Source: Phycisphaerae bacterium
GTDB lineage: Bacteria; Planctomycetota; Phycisphaerae; Sedimentisphaerales; UBA12454
DNA: 64,000 nucleotides
NCBI GenBank assembly: GCA_041652575.1
Contig: JBAZHC010000001.1
Coordinates: 248,001 to 312,000, forward strand
Reading direction: 5' to 3'
In this document: positions 1 through 7,343 of the stretch, piece after piece
How the letters are laid out: each line of letters opens with the position of its first letter
How positions within the stretch are numbered: the first letter of the stretch is position 1
Translations under genes and position numbers: made by a program
The notes under the pieces: generated by a model
What the model saw: only the letters and a program-made list of their open reading frames with translations
Database searches by the model: none
Told to the model about the DNA's origin: nothing

Positions 1-229
1 TTGTATCGTTAGTAATAACGCCAGTGGTCAGGACGTATTTGCCGCCGTCTTTTTTGGCCAAAGTGCCGGATTTTAGCAGGGACTGAATCATTTCACTTGC
101 GGCCTGGTTGAAATCCCTGTAATCAAGCCCCATAACCTGTTTGCCGGTGTCGTTAGTTGTATCGATTTTCTGAACGTCTTCACAACCGGCCGCGAACAAT
201 ACCATGATAAATAATATAGCCAGTTTCAT
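1..229 (-). CDS. lpoB: LpoB-like penicillin-binding protein activator lipoprotein (partial)
   Basis: Only the first 76 codons lie in the window; the gene runs off the left edge. The protein starts with a short hydrophobic signal and a lipobox-like AAGC, so it should be a lipoprotein. It then carries VMGLDYRDFNQAASEMIQSL and a stretch ending YVLTTGVITNDT, which resemble the start of the LpoB/PF13036 domain. In enterobacteria LpoB is an outer-membrane lipoprotein that activates the peptidoglycan synthase PBP1b; the same role here is inferred. It is the last visible gene of a leftward operon with the YcfL-like gene (4 bp upstream) and the COG3014-like gene, a grouping known from other Gram-negative genomes. 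Confidence 0.8.
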   Translation of the reverse strand, partial: MKLAILFIMVLFAAGCEDVQKIDTTNDTGKQVMGLDYRDFNQAASEMIQSLLKSGTLAKKDGGKYVLTTGVITNDT

Positions 230-233
230 TTTT

Positions 234-791
234 TTATCCTTTCTTTGGAGTTTCTCTTGTATTTATTCTGTAATCAACGACCTCTTTTGCAGGTGCGATA
301 ACTGTAAAGTAGAAGACGGTTCTTGATTTTGCGGATATAGTTGTCCAGACACTTGCTTTTGAATCAACCGCCATACCGTTATTGTCGAGCCAGTCAACTT
401 TGTAATCAAACCTTTTTTTGTATACTGCGCTATTGTAGCCGGTTACCTGAATTTCCATAAAACCGGCTTCATTTCTGAAGACTTTTACATCTTTTAACTC
501 AATTCCGTATCCTGCCAATAAAGTGAATGCACCGTATACAGGCCGGGTAAGGACATTGTCTGCGAGTGTACTGCTGTTTACTCCGGTTGTGAGATTAGCT
601 CGCTTGTCGGCAGGCTCGTTGCAGCCGACGAGAATTACTGCCGATGAGACGAAAAGCAGCAGCATAAGGAAAATCTTTTTCAACCCGTTAGAGACCAGCC
701 ATCTCTGGCAAACATCTCTAACGATTGACTTTCCTGTTCCTATAGTTTTCTCGCGTTCATTCTGATACGCCTTGTCTCTAACGGGTTTCAT
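234..791 (-). CDS. ycfL: YcfL-family lipoprotein with element-encoded N-terminal extension
   Basis: The C-terminal two thirds (from about residue 60) resemble YcfL/DUF1425: a small beta-rich periplasmic lipoprotein domain found next to lpoB. The hydrophobic signal KKIFLMLLLFVSS followed by the lipobox VILVGC begins only near residue 38. The first 36 or so residues (MKPVRDK up to LVSNG) are charged and are encoded by a 102-bp element bounded by perfect inverted repeats. A good Shine-Dalgarno (AAGGAG, 798-804) sits just upstream of the ATG at 791, ahead of the element, so the element appears to have entered right after ATGAAA. Translation may start there, giving a buried signal peptide, or at the TTG or ATG just before or inside the signal (TTG at 683-681). 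The protein itself is probably a partner of LpoB. Confidence 0.72.
   Translation of the reverse strand: MKPVRDKAYQNEREKTIGTGKSIVRDVCQRWLVSNGLKKIFLMLLLFVSSAVILVGCNEPADKRANLTTGVNSSTLADNVLTRPVYGAFTLLAGYGIELKDVKVFRNEAGFMEIQVTGYNSAVYKKRFDYKVDWLDNNGMAVDSKASVWTTISAKSRTVFYFTVIAPAKEVVDYRINTRETPKKG
684..785. repeat. 102-bp element with CCCGTTAGAGAC terminal inverted repeats
   Basis: CCCGTTAGAGAC at 684-695 is the exact reverse complement of GTCTCTAACGGG at 774-785; with flanking bases the match extends to 14 bp (682-695 and 774-787). A further internal copy of TCTCTAACG lies at 715-723. In the sense of the ycfL gene the flanks are ATGAAA before and TTGAAA after, which looks like a short target duplication. 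The element keeps the reading frame open (102 bp is 34 codons). A related element lies at the rubrerythrin start (4587-4690). Confidence 0.75.
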
Positions 792-829
792 ATCTATATC
801 TCCTTAAAAGTTATAATTATATTAATTTT

Positions 830-2218
830 TCATAATGGAATAACATAAAAAACTGGTTTAGAATTTTGCTGTATTATTTTAATATATACGAGAACATTAT
901 TACAATCCGGCATTGCAATGTCAAATGATTCGGAGCCTGAATCAGTAATCCTGAGTAGTTTGTTTTGAGGCATGGGGAATTTCACTGCCTGGAAATTCTT
1001 CGGGAGCGATGTCCAGATTCTGACGTCGGCGGCATTTGTTGCGAATGAATACACAGCCAAAAGAATTGCGGAGATGTCCGAGCCTTTGGAATTCTGGTTC
1101 GTAAGAGCATATTGCGCAACGACCTTGGCAGTTGTTGAGATTATCTCTCTAATCAAAGCCGCATCAAAATCTTTTTTGAACTCGCTGTTTATTACCCTGT
1201 CCATATTGCCGACAACCTGAGTGCTGTATGTGGCTCCGTCAGCCTGGATTTGCAGATATGAAAACGCGTCGTCTCTGTATTCAAGTTTCGGCAGCGCGAT
1301 TCCCGCGTATAGTACCCGGTTGGTTGCTATGAAAAGCGGCAGGTCGATTCGAAATTCGTCTTTGATTGGCCCCAGGCCGTTTTCAAAAATAACCCATACA
1401 GTATTTTTATAAGTTCCATTCGATGCAAGTAAATTTTCCGTCTCCTCGAATTCCGCTGCGATAGAACTGTTTTCAGGGATAAGACCAGCGGTTTCTTTCA
1501 GTAAATCACGAGCCTCGGCAGGCCGGCCTGTAGCGTTAAAATATACCGAGGCCAGATAAGTTACGAAAGGATTGACATAATCTTTATAGGCCTGGTACTC
1601 ATAAAGTTCGGGATATTTATCGTGCAGAGATTTTTCAAGATTCGGATTTGAAAGACTTGATTCTATTAGATTGCTGTATTGTGCTTTATCAATCTGCTCT
1701 TTTGCCTTGCTGATTTCCTTTTCAAATTTTTCTTTCGTTCTTCTTTGCCTGTCGAGAGCCCTGTTGAATTCGACCCTTGCCAGGTCTAAATTGCCCTCGG
1801 ACATAAAATTCAGGGCCTTGTACACATTTACCATCACGCCGTCATATTCCCGGCCTTTATACGGTACAACATTGTCGTTCACAGCGACAGCGCCTATGTC
1901 ATCTGCCACAGAAGAATGAAGGTCGTAGTATTTGAGAAAATCTTCAGCTTTATCGAAAAATTTCGTACTGGAAGCATAATCTTTTAAAATTCTTTTTGCG
2001 CTTGCAGCCTGAAGCGTCCAAAGCAGGTCTTCGCCGGAAGGATTGTTTCTTTTTTTGATATTTTTTTCCGCAAAGAGTAAAGCAGAACTGAAATCTGAAG
2101 TTTCATAATACCTGTTGAAAGTAAACAACTGTTCGCGCGGCATATTACAACCGCTAATGAGCGGCAAACTCAAAACGGTTGCGGAAAAATATATTAAAAT
2201 ATAAATTCTTTTGTTCAT
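830..2218 (-). CDS. COG3014-like TPR lipoprotein
   Basis: 462 aa with an N-terminal signal and lipobox (LPLISGCN), so probably anchored to a membrane as a lipoprotein. Residues of about 30-260 are helical and TPR-like, with alternating small and aromatic positions, including EYDGVMVNVYKALNFMSEG and FVTYLASVYFNATGRPAEA. The C-terminal half is beta-rich. This is the pattern of COG3014 proteins, which are encoded beside ycfL and lpoB in several phyla; no biochemical role is established. Here it is the first gene of the leftward cluster, 38 bp upstream of ycfL, so a role in envelope or peptidoglycan assembly is inferred from context. Confidence 0.7.
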   Translation of the reverse strand: MNKRIYILIYFSATVLSLPLISGCNMPREQLFTFNRYYETSDFSSALLFAEKNIKKRNNPSGEDLLWTLQAASAKRILKDYASSTKFFDKAEDFLKYYDLHSSVADDIGAVAVNDNVVPYKGREYDGVMVNVYKALNFMSEGNLDLARVEFNRALDRQRRTKEKFEKEISKAKEQIDKAQYSNLIESSLSNPNLEKSLHDKYPELYEYQAYKDYVNPFVTYLASVYFNATGRPAEARDLLKETAGLIPENSSIAAEFEETENLLASNGTYKNTVWVIFENGLGPIKDEFRIDLPLFIATNRVLYAGIALPKLEYRDDAFSYLQIQADGATYSTQVVGNMDRVINSEFKKDFDAALIREIISTTAKVVAQYALTNQNSKGSDISAILLAVYSFATNAADVRIWTSLPKNFQAVKFPMPQNKLLRITDSGSESFDIAMPDCNNVLVYIKIIQQNSKPVFYVIPL

Positions 2219-2380
2219 GGAATCAACTCTGTAATAATAGTGTTATAAATTATACTACGGTAACGGAAAGATATTACAATACAAAAACATTCTTGACATT
2301 TTACCAGATTGAGTTACTTTGTGTTAAAGTGTTTGTCTGTGACGTAAGTGTTTTTTGTAAATATAGTTAGGGAATAAATT

Positions 2381-3214
2381 ATGAGAGTTTTACGGCTGTT
2401 TTTGATGGCTTTTGGGTTAGGACTTCTTTGCAGCGGATGTTCGGTTAATCCTGTAACGGGCGAAAATCAGTTTCTGCTTGTAAATCCTGAACAGGAAAAG
2501 AAAATGGGCGAGGAATATTCCAAGCAAGTCGAGAAAGAACTCGGCCAGAGTATTAAGGATGTTGAACTTCAGAATTATATCAATTCTGTCGGACAAAATA
2601 TTGCCCGCGTCAGTCATTCGCCCGAAGCAGGTTTCAGCTATAAAGCCATCGACTCCAATACAGTCAATGCGTTTGCTCTGCCGGGCGGATATATTTATAT
2701 CACCACGGGTCTGCTGAAAGAGCTTAAGACCGAAGCACAGCTTGCCGGTGTTTTGGCGCACGAGACGGCACACGTTACGGCAAGGCACATCGCACAGCAG
2801 ATTACAAGAGATTATATAATCGGCATCGGCTTTAGCGTCGCCGGCTCAGCTTCAGGTTCGAGCGCCGCGGTAAGAGTTGCCGATATCGTAAGACAGCTTG
2901 AGGGTATGTCATTCAGCAGGGCTCATGAAAGACAGGCCGACCAGGTTGGAATGGATTATCTTGTGAAAGCCGGTTATACGCCTAACGGGATGATTGAGAC
3001 GATGGAGATACTGGAAAAGCAAAACGAATCCCGAACGATAGAATTTTTCTCGACGCATCCAAGTCCTGAAAACCGTATCGAGCTGCTGAAAGAACAAATT
3101 TTTAACAATCGTTATGCCAGTACCGGCATGGTGGGCAGGGAAGCTTATGCGGCAAATGTTACAGAGAGACTTAAGCTAATAAAACCGCCGCAAAAAGACA
3201 AACGCAGCCGATAG
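2381..3214 (+). CDS. M48-family lipoprotein metallopeptidase (LoiP/BepA-like)
   Basis: 277 aa. The signal peptide ends in a lipobox (LLCSGCS) followed by VNPVTGENQF, typical of secreted M48 peptidases. The zinc-binding HExxH motif is HETAH at about residues 127-131 (AGVLAHETAHVTARHIAQQ). The third ligand is expected in the helix SFSRAHERQADQVGMDYL, and FSTHPSPENRI follows, as in the family. These enzymes degrade misfolded or unassembled outer-membrane proteins in the periplasm. It is transcribed away from the COG3014 gene and converges with the prenyltransferase gene, overlapping its 3' end by 44 bp. Confidence 0.9.
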   Translation: MRVLRLFLMAFGLGLLCSGCSVNPVTGENQFLLVNPEQEKKMGEEYSKQVEKELGQSIKDVELQNYINSVGQNIARVSHSPEAGFSYKAIDSNTVNAFALPGGYIYITTGLLKELKTEAQLAGVLAHETAHVTARHIAQQITRDYIIGIGFSVAGSASGSSAAVRVADIVRQLEGMSFSRAHERQADQVGMDYLVKAGYTPNGMIETMEILEKQNESRTIEFFSTHPSPENRIELLKEQIFNNRYASTGMVGREAYAANVTERLKLIKPPQKDKRSR

Positions 3215-4115
3215 TATGCAGCAGGATTGTCGATTTGCTTAAATCGCTGTAACCATTCTGTGCCAGTTTTTCGGGGTCATTGCTTTTTTTGCATCTCCAG
3301 CTCAATATGAAGACTATCAGCAAAAGAGGAATTCCCGCAAGAGGCGGCAGTATGACTAACGAATAAAATAACACCAATACCCAGAGAAGAATAATCAGGA
3401 TATTATAAAGAGAAGATGCTTTTTTGATTCCTAATGTAACGACAAGAGTTTTTTTATTGACGGCTTTATCGGCCGGGAAGTCTGGAAATTCATTTGCGAA
3501 TATAATGAGGAAAATCAAAATCGCCACAATCATCGCGGGAAAGAACGGAACAAAATCAATTACGCCTGTTTGAATATAATAAGCTCCGAAAACCGGCAAA
3601 ATGCCGAACAGAAAACCTATCGTTATTTCTCCTGCCGTTCGATAACCGAGTTTCAAAGGCGGGGCGGTGTAGAAAAAACCGCCGAGCAGTCCGATGATGC
3701 CAAGCGAAAGCACAAACAAGCTCTTTGTCATTATTACTATGATAACTCCCAATGCCGCTCCTGCGGAAAAAAGCAGCAGTGAGCCGATGAAGACTTCTTT
3801 GCCGGTCAGCAGATTTTTTTGAATCAGTCTGCTGCCGCCTGAAAATGGTGTCGGGTTGCTGTTGAGCCAGTCGTTTCTGGAGACGCTGTCGAAATAGTCG
3901 TTTACGACATTTGCGCCCATTTGAAACAGGGCGATTGAAAAGGCGGCAAGTAAAAAAAACATAAGGTTGAATCGATGCGTATGTGAATATGCGACAGCGG
4001 TTCCAACGATTACGGGCAGAACACTTGCGGTGCAGAACTGCAATCGCAATTCCTTTAGCCACAGAGCAAATTTTGGCGGAGATTGTTTTATAGCCACAGA
4101 GGACACAGAGCACAC
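3171..4115 (-). CDS. menA: UbiA-family prenyltransferase, MenA-like
   Basis: About 314 aa with eight or nine predicted membrane helices. The first Asp-rich motif is NVVNDYFDSVSRND (about residues 70-83) and the second region is NEFPDFPADKAVNKKTL (about 210-226), both typical of the UbiA superfamily; the wording is closest to 1,4-dihydroxy-2-naphthoate polyprenyltransferase. That enzyme attaches an isoprenoid tail in menaquinone synthesis, but other UbiA substrates are possible because no other men gene is in the window. The start is uncertain: the open frame begins with GTG at 4115 inside a CACAGAG-type repeat, and GTG codons at 4106 and 4097 are equally plausible. No clear ribosome binding site is seen. 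Confidence 0.78.
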   Translation of the reverse strand: MCSVSSVAIKQSPPKFALWLKELRLQFCTASVLPVIVGTAVAYSHTHRFNLMFFLLAAFSIALFQMGANVVNDYFDSVSRNDWLNSNPTPFSGGSRLIQKNLLTGKEVFIGSLLLFSAGAALGVIIVIMTKSLFVLSLGIIGLLGGFFYTAPPLKLGYRTAGEITIGFLFGILPVFGAYYIQTGVIDFVPFFPAMIVAILIFLIIFANEFPDFPADKAVNKKTLVVTLGIKKASSLYNILIILLWVLVLFYSLVILPPLAGIPLLLIVFILSWRCKKSNDPEKLAQNGYSDLSKSTILLHTIGCVCLFAAVLLA

Positions 4116-4119
4116 AGAG
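4093..4119. repeat. CACAGAG tandem repeat overlapping the menA start
   Basis: Three near-identical 9-bp units (CCACAGAGG, ACACAGAGC, ACACAGAG). It is a relative of the NCACNAAG family found elsewhere in the window and of the CTCTGTGAC repeat at 24519. It supplies the possible GTG start codons of the prenyltransferase gene. Confidence 0.7.
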
Positions 4120-4130
4120 ATATATATTTT

Positions 4131-4586
4131 TTAATCTTCTTTTAACACTATTTCGTCGTATTCAAGCTCAAAGCGGAGTTTGTGTTTCGCTTCCTGCTGA
4201 GCCAGAGACTCGAAAAGCTGTTTGGCGGTAACCTCTTCGACGAGATTGGCAAGGGTGGTATATAACTGGAAAGCTTTTTTTTCTTTTTTCATCGCCAGAA
4301 CGAGGGCATCCTTATATTCCATATTTTTTGTTGGTTGGACATCGACAGTGAATTCAGCTATTTTAAGGTCGGCGACTTTTTCACTGCTTACCTTAAAGAC
4401 CTTGCCTTTTTTGACGTCTTCAAGCTGTTTTTTATGGCCCTGTTCCTCGGCGGCAAAATCGAGAAAAACTTTTTTCATTTCGGGATTGTCCATTTTAGTC
4501 GCAAGGCCGGTGTAGAATTTATAGGCTTCTATTTCGCCTTCAATCGCAAAATCCAGAATGTCATCGGAAATATTGAATTTTTTCAT
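4131..4586 (-). CDS. Rubrerythrin-like diiron ferritin-fold protein
   Basis: 151 aa, a four-helix ferritin-like domain without the C-terminal rubredoxin domain of classical rubrerythrin. The iron ligands are visible as paired E and ExxH motifs: EGEIEAYKFY (about 16-25) with EEQGHKK (about 47-53), and KKEKKAFQLY with QQEAKHKLRFE near the C-terminus. Such proteins reduce peroxide or store iron in anaerobes. The ATG at 4586 directly abuts the end of an inverted-repeat element, and the only good Shine-Dalgarno (GGAGG, 4596-4600 on the complement) lies inside that element. The element has therefore apparently replaced the native translation signal. Confidence 0.82.
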   Translation of the reverse strand: MKKFNISDDILDFAIEGEIEAYKFYTGLATKMDNPEMKKVFLDFAAEEQGHKKQLEDVKKGKVFKVSSEKVADLKIAEFTVDVQPTKNMEYKDALVLAMKKEKKAFQLYTTLANLVEEVTAKQLFESLAQQEAKHKLRFELEYDEIVLKED

Positions 4587-4714
4587 CCCGTTAGACCTCC
4601 ATTTAATCTATTAATTGGTATAATCTTCATAAAATGTACTTCTCTTTTCACAATTTAAGACATTATATAAAATCAAAGAGGTCTAACGGGATTCATCCCA
4701 TTAGTTAGACCTCC
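4587..4714. repeat. Inverted-repeat element carrying the rubrerythrin ribosome binding site
   Basis: CCCGTTAGACCTC at 4587-4599 is the exact reverse complement of GAGGTCTAACGGG at 4678-4690, bounding a 104-bp element. Its outer flanks are TTTCAT (4581-4586, the complement of the start codon region) and ATTCAT (4691-4696), consistent with a TTCAT target duplication. A third, degenerate end (CCC ATTAG TTAGACCTCC, 4697-4714) follows, so two insertions may be nested. It is related to the element at 684-785. Confidence 0.72.
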
Positions 4715-5156
4715 AGTAAGTTGTGTTTTTAAAATTATAAGGTATTTTGGTTGTGAGGCAATAAATAAAAAAGGCCGGGGTATTTACCACGAAGGTCGCG
4801 AAGACCACGAAGTATTATATAATATATTGTTTTTTATATACATTTTCCTTCGTGTTTCTTCTTTTTTTCATATTTTTAATTTTCCGCGTTATCCGTGAAA
4901 TCGGCGGTTAAATTCTTAATCTTTTTTGTCCACATAATCAAAAGCGCGCAATAAAAAAATTGCGCAAATGTGAAAAATAAGATTTTTTCAAAATTTTTTT
5001 CTCCATATCAGGCAACAACTTACGAATTTTGCCTAAAAAATTTTCGCAAAAAGTTCGTCAAAAGCGCGCAAGTTTTCAGGTAATACGGAGGGGCCACAAA
5101 GGCACCAAGACACGAAGAAAAAAGAGATAAAATTCACTTTTATGTGGAGTAAATAA
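4715..5156. other. Repeat-rich intergenic region upstream of the virion island
   Basis: No gene is supported in this stretch. It holds an inverted pair of CACGAAG-type repeats (4785-4812 and 4847-4860) and a CCGCGTTATCCGTGAAATCG-type repeat at 4879-4912. Next come a conserved TTTTGTCCACATAATC block (4924-4939) and the palindrome GCGCAAT-A6-ATTGCGC (4946-4965). A 14-bp direct repeat TCAAAAGCGCGCAA occurs at 4938-4951 and 5058-5071. A CACAAAGGCACCAAGACACG repeat at 5095-5114 lies just ahead of the portal gene. The ribosome binding site of the portal gene is GGAG at about 5145-5148. Confidence 0.6.
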
Positions 5157-6686
5157 ATGGCTTATGATTTTTCAAATTTCGAGACAGACAGTCTTAATCC
5201 AAATTTTGTCGATTGGCTCGTCGATGAGCAATGGGTCGATATGCAAACCCACTTTGGCAGGCTGTGGGATTATTACCAAAACCCGATGTATTCACCGGCG
5301 GGTCTGTCGGCGGCAGATGCGAAACTAAACGAATCGGCAAGAACCTATATACAGGCACAGGAAATAGGACTGCCCGCAAGAATCACAGGCGTAAAGCGAA
5401 TACAAACCAGCGGCCTGCTCGGCGGCAGAGCAGTCGCAGACGTCGAACGCAAAGAAGTCGTAATTGAAAACGATATCGGCTGGCGAATAAACGCTATGGT
5501 GGATTTTCTGTTCGGCAAAGGCGCAGATATCGTCAGCAGGGCGGAAGATAAAAACAGACGAATAGAAATCGATAAAATTATAAAACAAATATTCAATGCC
5601 AACGGCGGGGTAAGGTTCTTTCAGGATATGGCGGTGCTCGGGGCAGTTTATGGTTTTGTGGATTGCATAGTTCGGCCGGGGCCGAAAATCGCAGACTTTT
5701 GTGTTCGCAGGATGAACGAACCCCGACCGCAGGGGTCGGGGCTAAACGAACTTGTTTCAGACTGCGGTCTGGAACTGATTGAGGCGCCAAGAGCACTGCC
5801 GGTCCTGGATGAAAAAGATTTTCGCAAAATCAACTTCTATATTCAGCATTTTATCGAGCAGAAAAACGACGTCGGGGCAGAAGGAGGATTTTTAAGCAGA
5901 CTGCTGGGCGGCAGAGGAAACAACGGCACAAGACGCACGGCGGCGGTTACAGAGATAATCTCGCCGGACATCTGGCAAAGATACGAAGAGAAACAGCTCG
6001 TTGCCGAAGGACGGAATGTTATGGGAATTATTCCTGTCGTGCATATTCAGAATATCGCGCAGCCATTGTATTACGAAGGGATAAGCGATGTCGAGCCTTT
6101 GGTGCCGCTTCAGGACGAACTGAATACGAGATTGAGCGACAGGGCAAGCAGGATAACTTTTCAGGCGTTCAAGATGTATCTGGCAAAAGGCATTGAAGGC
6201 GTTGAGAACAGGGCGGTTTCACCGGGCAGGATGTGGTGCACGGATAATCCTGACGCGAGTATCGAACAATTCGGCGGAGACAGCACATCGCCAAGCGAGG
6301 ATATGCATATCGCCGAAATCAGGGAGGCACTGGACAAGGCAAGCGGCGTAACGCCGGTGGTCGCAGGAGTGCTGAAAGATAAAATCGGCAATCTGACCAG
6401 TGCCGTCGCACTGAAATTGATGCTGATGGGAACGCTGGCAAAAACCGAGCGGAAACATTTTGTTTACGGGCAGGGGCTTAAGGACATCGCCGCGATGATA
6501 ATGCATCTTCTCGATGTTACAAATATTTATCCGAACTCAAAAGATGAGAGAGTATTCGATGTGATTTTTCCAAGTCCATTGCCGGAGAACACACTGGAAA
6601 AACTCAATGAGGCAAAATTGAAACAGCAGCTCGGAGTGCCGCAGGAACAGGTACTGAGAGAGTTAGGCTATGAAATAAGTTCATAA
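5157..6686 (+). CDS. Phage portal protein
   Basis: 509 aa. The central and C-terminal parts have a portal-like pattern: an N-terminal fold rich in acidic residues and a long helical stem (residues about 310-460). The stem includes LQDELNTRLSDRASRITFQ, an asparagine/serine-rich loop, and IREALDKASGVTPVVAG followed by GNLTSAVALKLMLMG. Portals form the dodecameric DNA channel at the capsid vertex and bind the terminase, but no terminase gene is adjacent. The gene heads a rightward array and is followed by scaffold-like and capsid genes in the standard order. An in-frame palindrome (5721-5741) encodes part of NEPRPQGSGLNE near residue 190, probably an insertion in a surface loop. Confidence 0.8.
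   Translation: MAYDFSNFETDSLNPNFVDWLVDEQWVDMQTHFGRLWDYYQNPMYSPAGLSAADAKLNESARTYIQAQEIGLPARITGVKRIQTSGLLGGRAVADVERKEVVIENDIGWRINAMVDFLFGKGADIVSRAEDKNRRIEIDKIIKQIFNANGGVRFFQDMAVLGAVYGFVDCIVRPGPKIADFCVRRMNEPRPQGSGLNELVSDCGLELIEAPRALPVLDEKDFRKINFYIQHFIEQKNDVGAEGGFLSRLLGGRGNNGTRRTAAVTEIISPDIWQRYEEKQLVAEGRNVMGIIPVVHIQNIAQPLYYEGISDVEPLVPLQDELNTRLSDRASRITFQAFKMYLAKGIEGVENRAVSPGRMWCTDNPDASIEQFGGDSTSPSEDMHIAEIREALDKASGVTPVVAGVLKDKIGNLTSAVALKLMLMGTLAKTERKHFVYGQGLKDIAAMIMHLLDVTNIYPNSKDERVFDVIFPSPLPENTLEKLNEAKLKQQLGVPQEQVLRELGYEISS
5721..5750. repeat. In-frame GC palindrome with CTAAACGAA tail inside the portal gene
   Basis: CCCCGACC (5721-5728) pairs with GGTCGGGG (5734-5741) around a 5-nt loop, followed by CTAAACGAA. 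It has the same architecture as the palindromes at 34785, 35523 and 58893 and, inverted, at 27306. It keeps the reading frame. Confidence 0.75.
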
Positions 6687-6720
6687 GAACACAGAACACA
6701 GAACTCAGAATACAGAATCT
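6687..6720. repeat. GAACACAGAACTCAGAATAC dispersed repeat
   Basis: Short imperfect tandem of (A)ACACAGA and ACTCAGA units between the portal and scaffold-like genes. The same family occurs inverted at 49234-49270, where it encodes the C-terminus of a HAD protein. Confidence 0.6.
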
Positions 6721-6753
6721 AAGTCCTAAAATAAATTCACAGGAGAAATTTAA

Positions 6754-7293
6754 ATGAGTCAGATTGACACAGAAAATTCCGCCGTCGCCAAGGCTATGGC
6801 GGACAGGGGTTCAGATGAGCCGCAGGGGCGAAGCGAAAAACTTGTCGATGTAAGCGAGGCGATTCGCTACCGCAAAAGGGCACAGCTTGCCGAGCAAAAG
6901 AAAACGCTGCTTGAAGAGGAACTTGCCGAGAGAAAAAGCGAAGTGGAAAGATTGAGCAATAATCTTTCGCAACTGACAATCGAACGGCAGTTAATAGAAA
7001 AACTTGTTTCAGCGGGCGTGCGGGATTTGGAAGCTGCCGTGATTATAGGCAGAACCAGACTCGAGGACAATGCAGAGGCTACGGCGGCAGACGTTGTCGA
7101 GCAACTGCGAAAAGAGAAAGGTTATCTTTTTAATGACACTCCGGCTGCTGCGGTTGGCGCAAAGACAAGCGGAGTCAAAGACAGGTTGTCAGGGGCAACA
7201 GGGTCTCTTGAGCGGGCGGCTAAAAAGGCCGTCAAAAGCGGTTCAAGAACGGACCTGCAGGAGTATCTGCGGGCGAGAAGAAATTTTGTATAG
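6754..7293 (+). CDS. Scaffold-like coiled-coil protein of the virion island
   Basis: 179 aa, strongly charged and helical. Residues about 33-85 (RKRAQLAEQKKTLLEEELAE followed by RKSEVERLSNNLSQ) form a coiled coil. The Lys/Arg-rich C-terminus (KAVKSGSRTDLQEYLRARRN) resembles capsid-binding tails of phage scaffolding proteins. Its place between portal and major capsid supports a scaffolding role, which would be transient during procapsid assembly. No protease motif is seen. The call rests on position and composition, not on a recognised family. Confidence 0.55.
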   Translation: MSQIDTENSAVAKAMADRGSDEPQGRSEKLVDVSEAIRYRKRAQLAEQKKTLLEEELAERKSEVERLSNNLSQLTIERQLIEKLVSAGVRDLEAAVIIGRTRLEDNAEATAADVVEQLRKEKGYLFNDTPAAAVGAKTSGVKDRLSGATGSLERAAKKAVKSGSRTDLQEYLRARRNFV

Positions 7294-7317
7294 CCACAAA
7301 GGCACAAAGACACAAAA
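7293..7317. repeat. CACAAAG tandem repeat (NCACNAAG family)
   Basis: Three 8-bp units, CCACAAAG-GCACAAAG-ACACAAAA, beginning at the stop codon of the scaffold-like gene. No inverted partner is seen close by. Confidence 0.65.
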
Positions 7318-7343
7318 AATTAATAAAAAGAAAGGAATAAATT

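Noticed and set aside
2985..3000. Additional CCTAACGGGATGA copy of the start-codon element
   Set aside because: It falls inside the M48 peptidase coding region (GYTPNGMIE) with no inverted partner nearby, so the match is coincidental.
4785..5121. CRISPR array in the repeat-rich region
   Set aside because: The units are 8-bp degenerate tandems and inverted pairs, not regularly spaced identical repeats with unique spacers.
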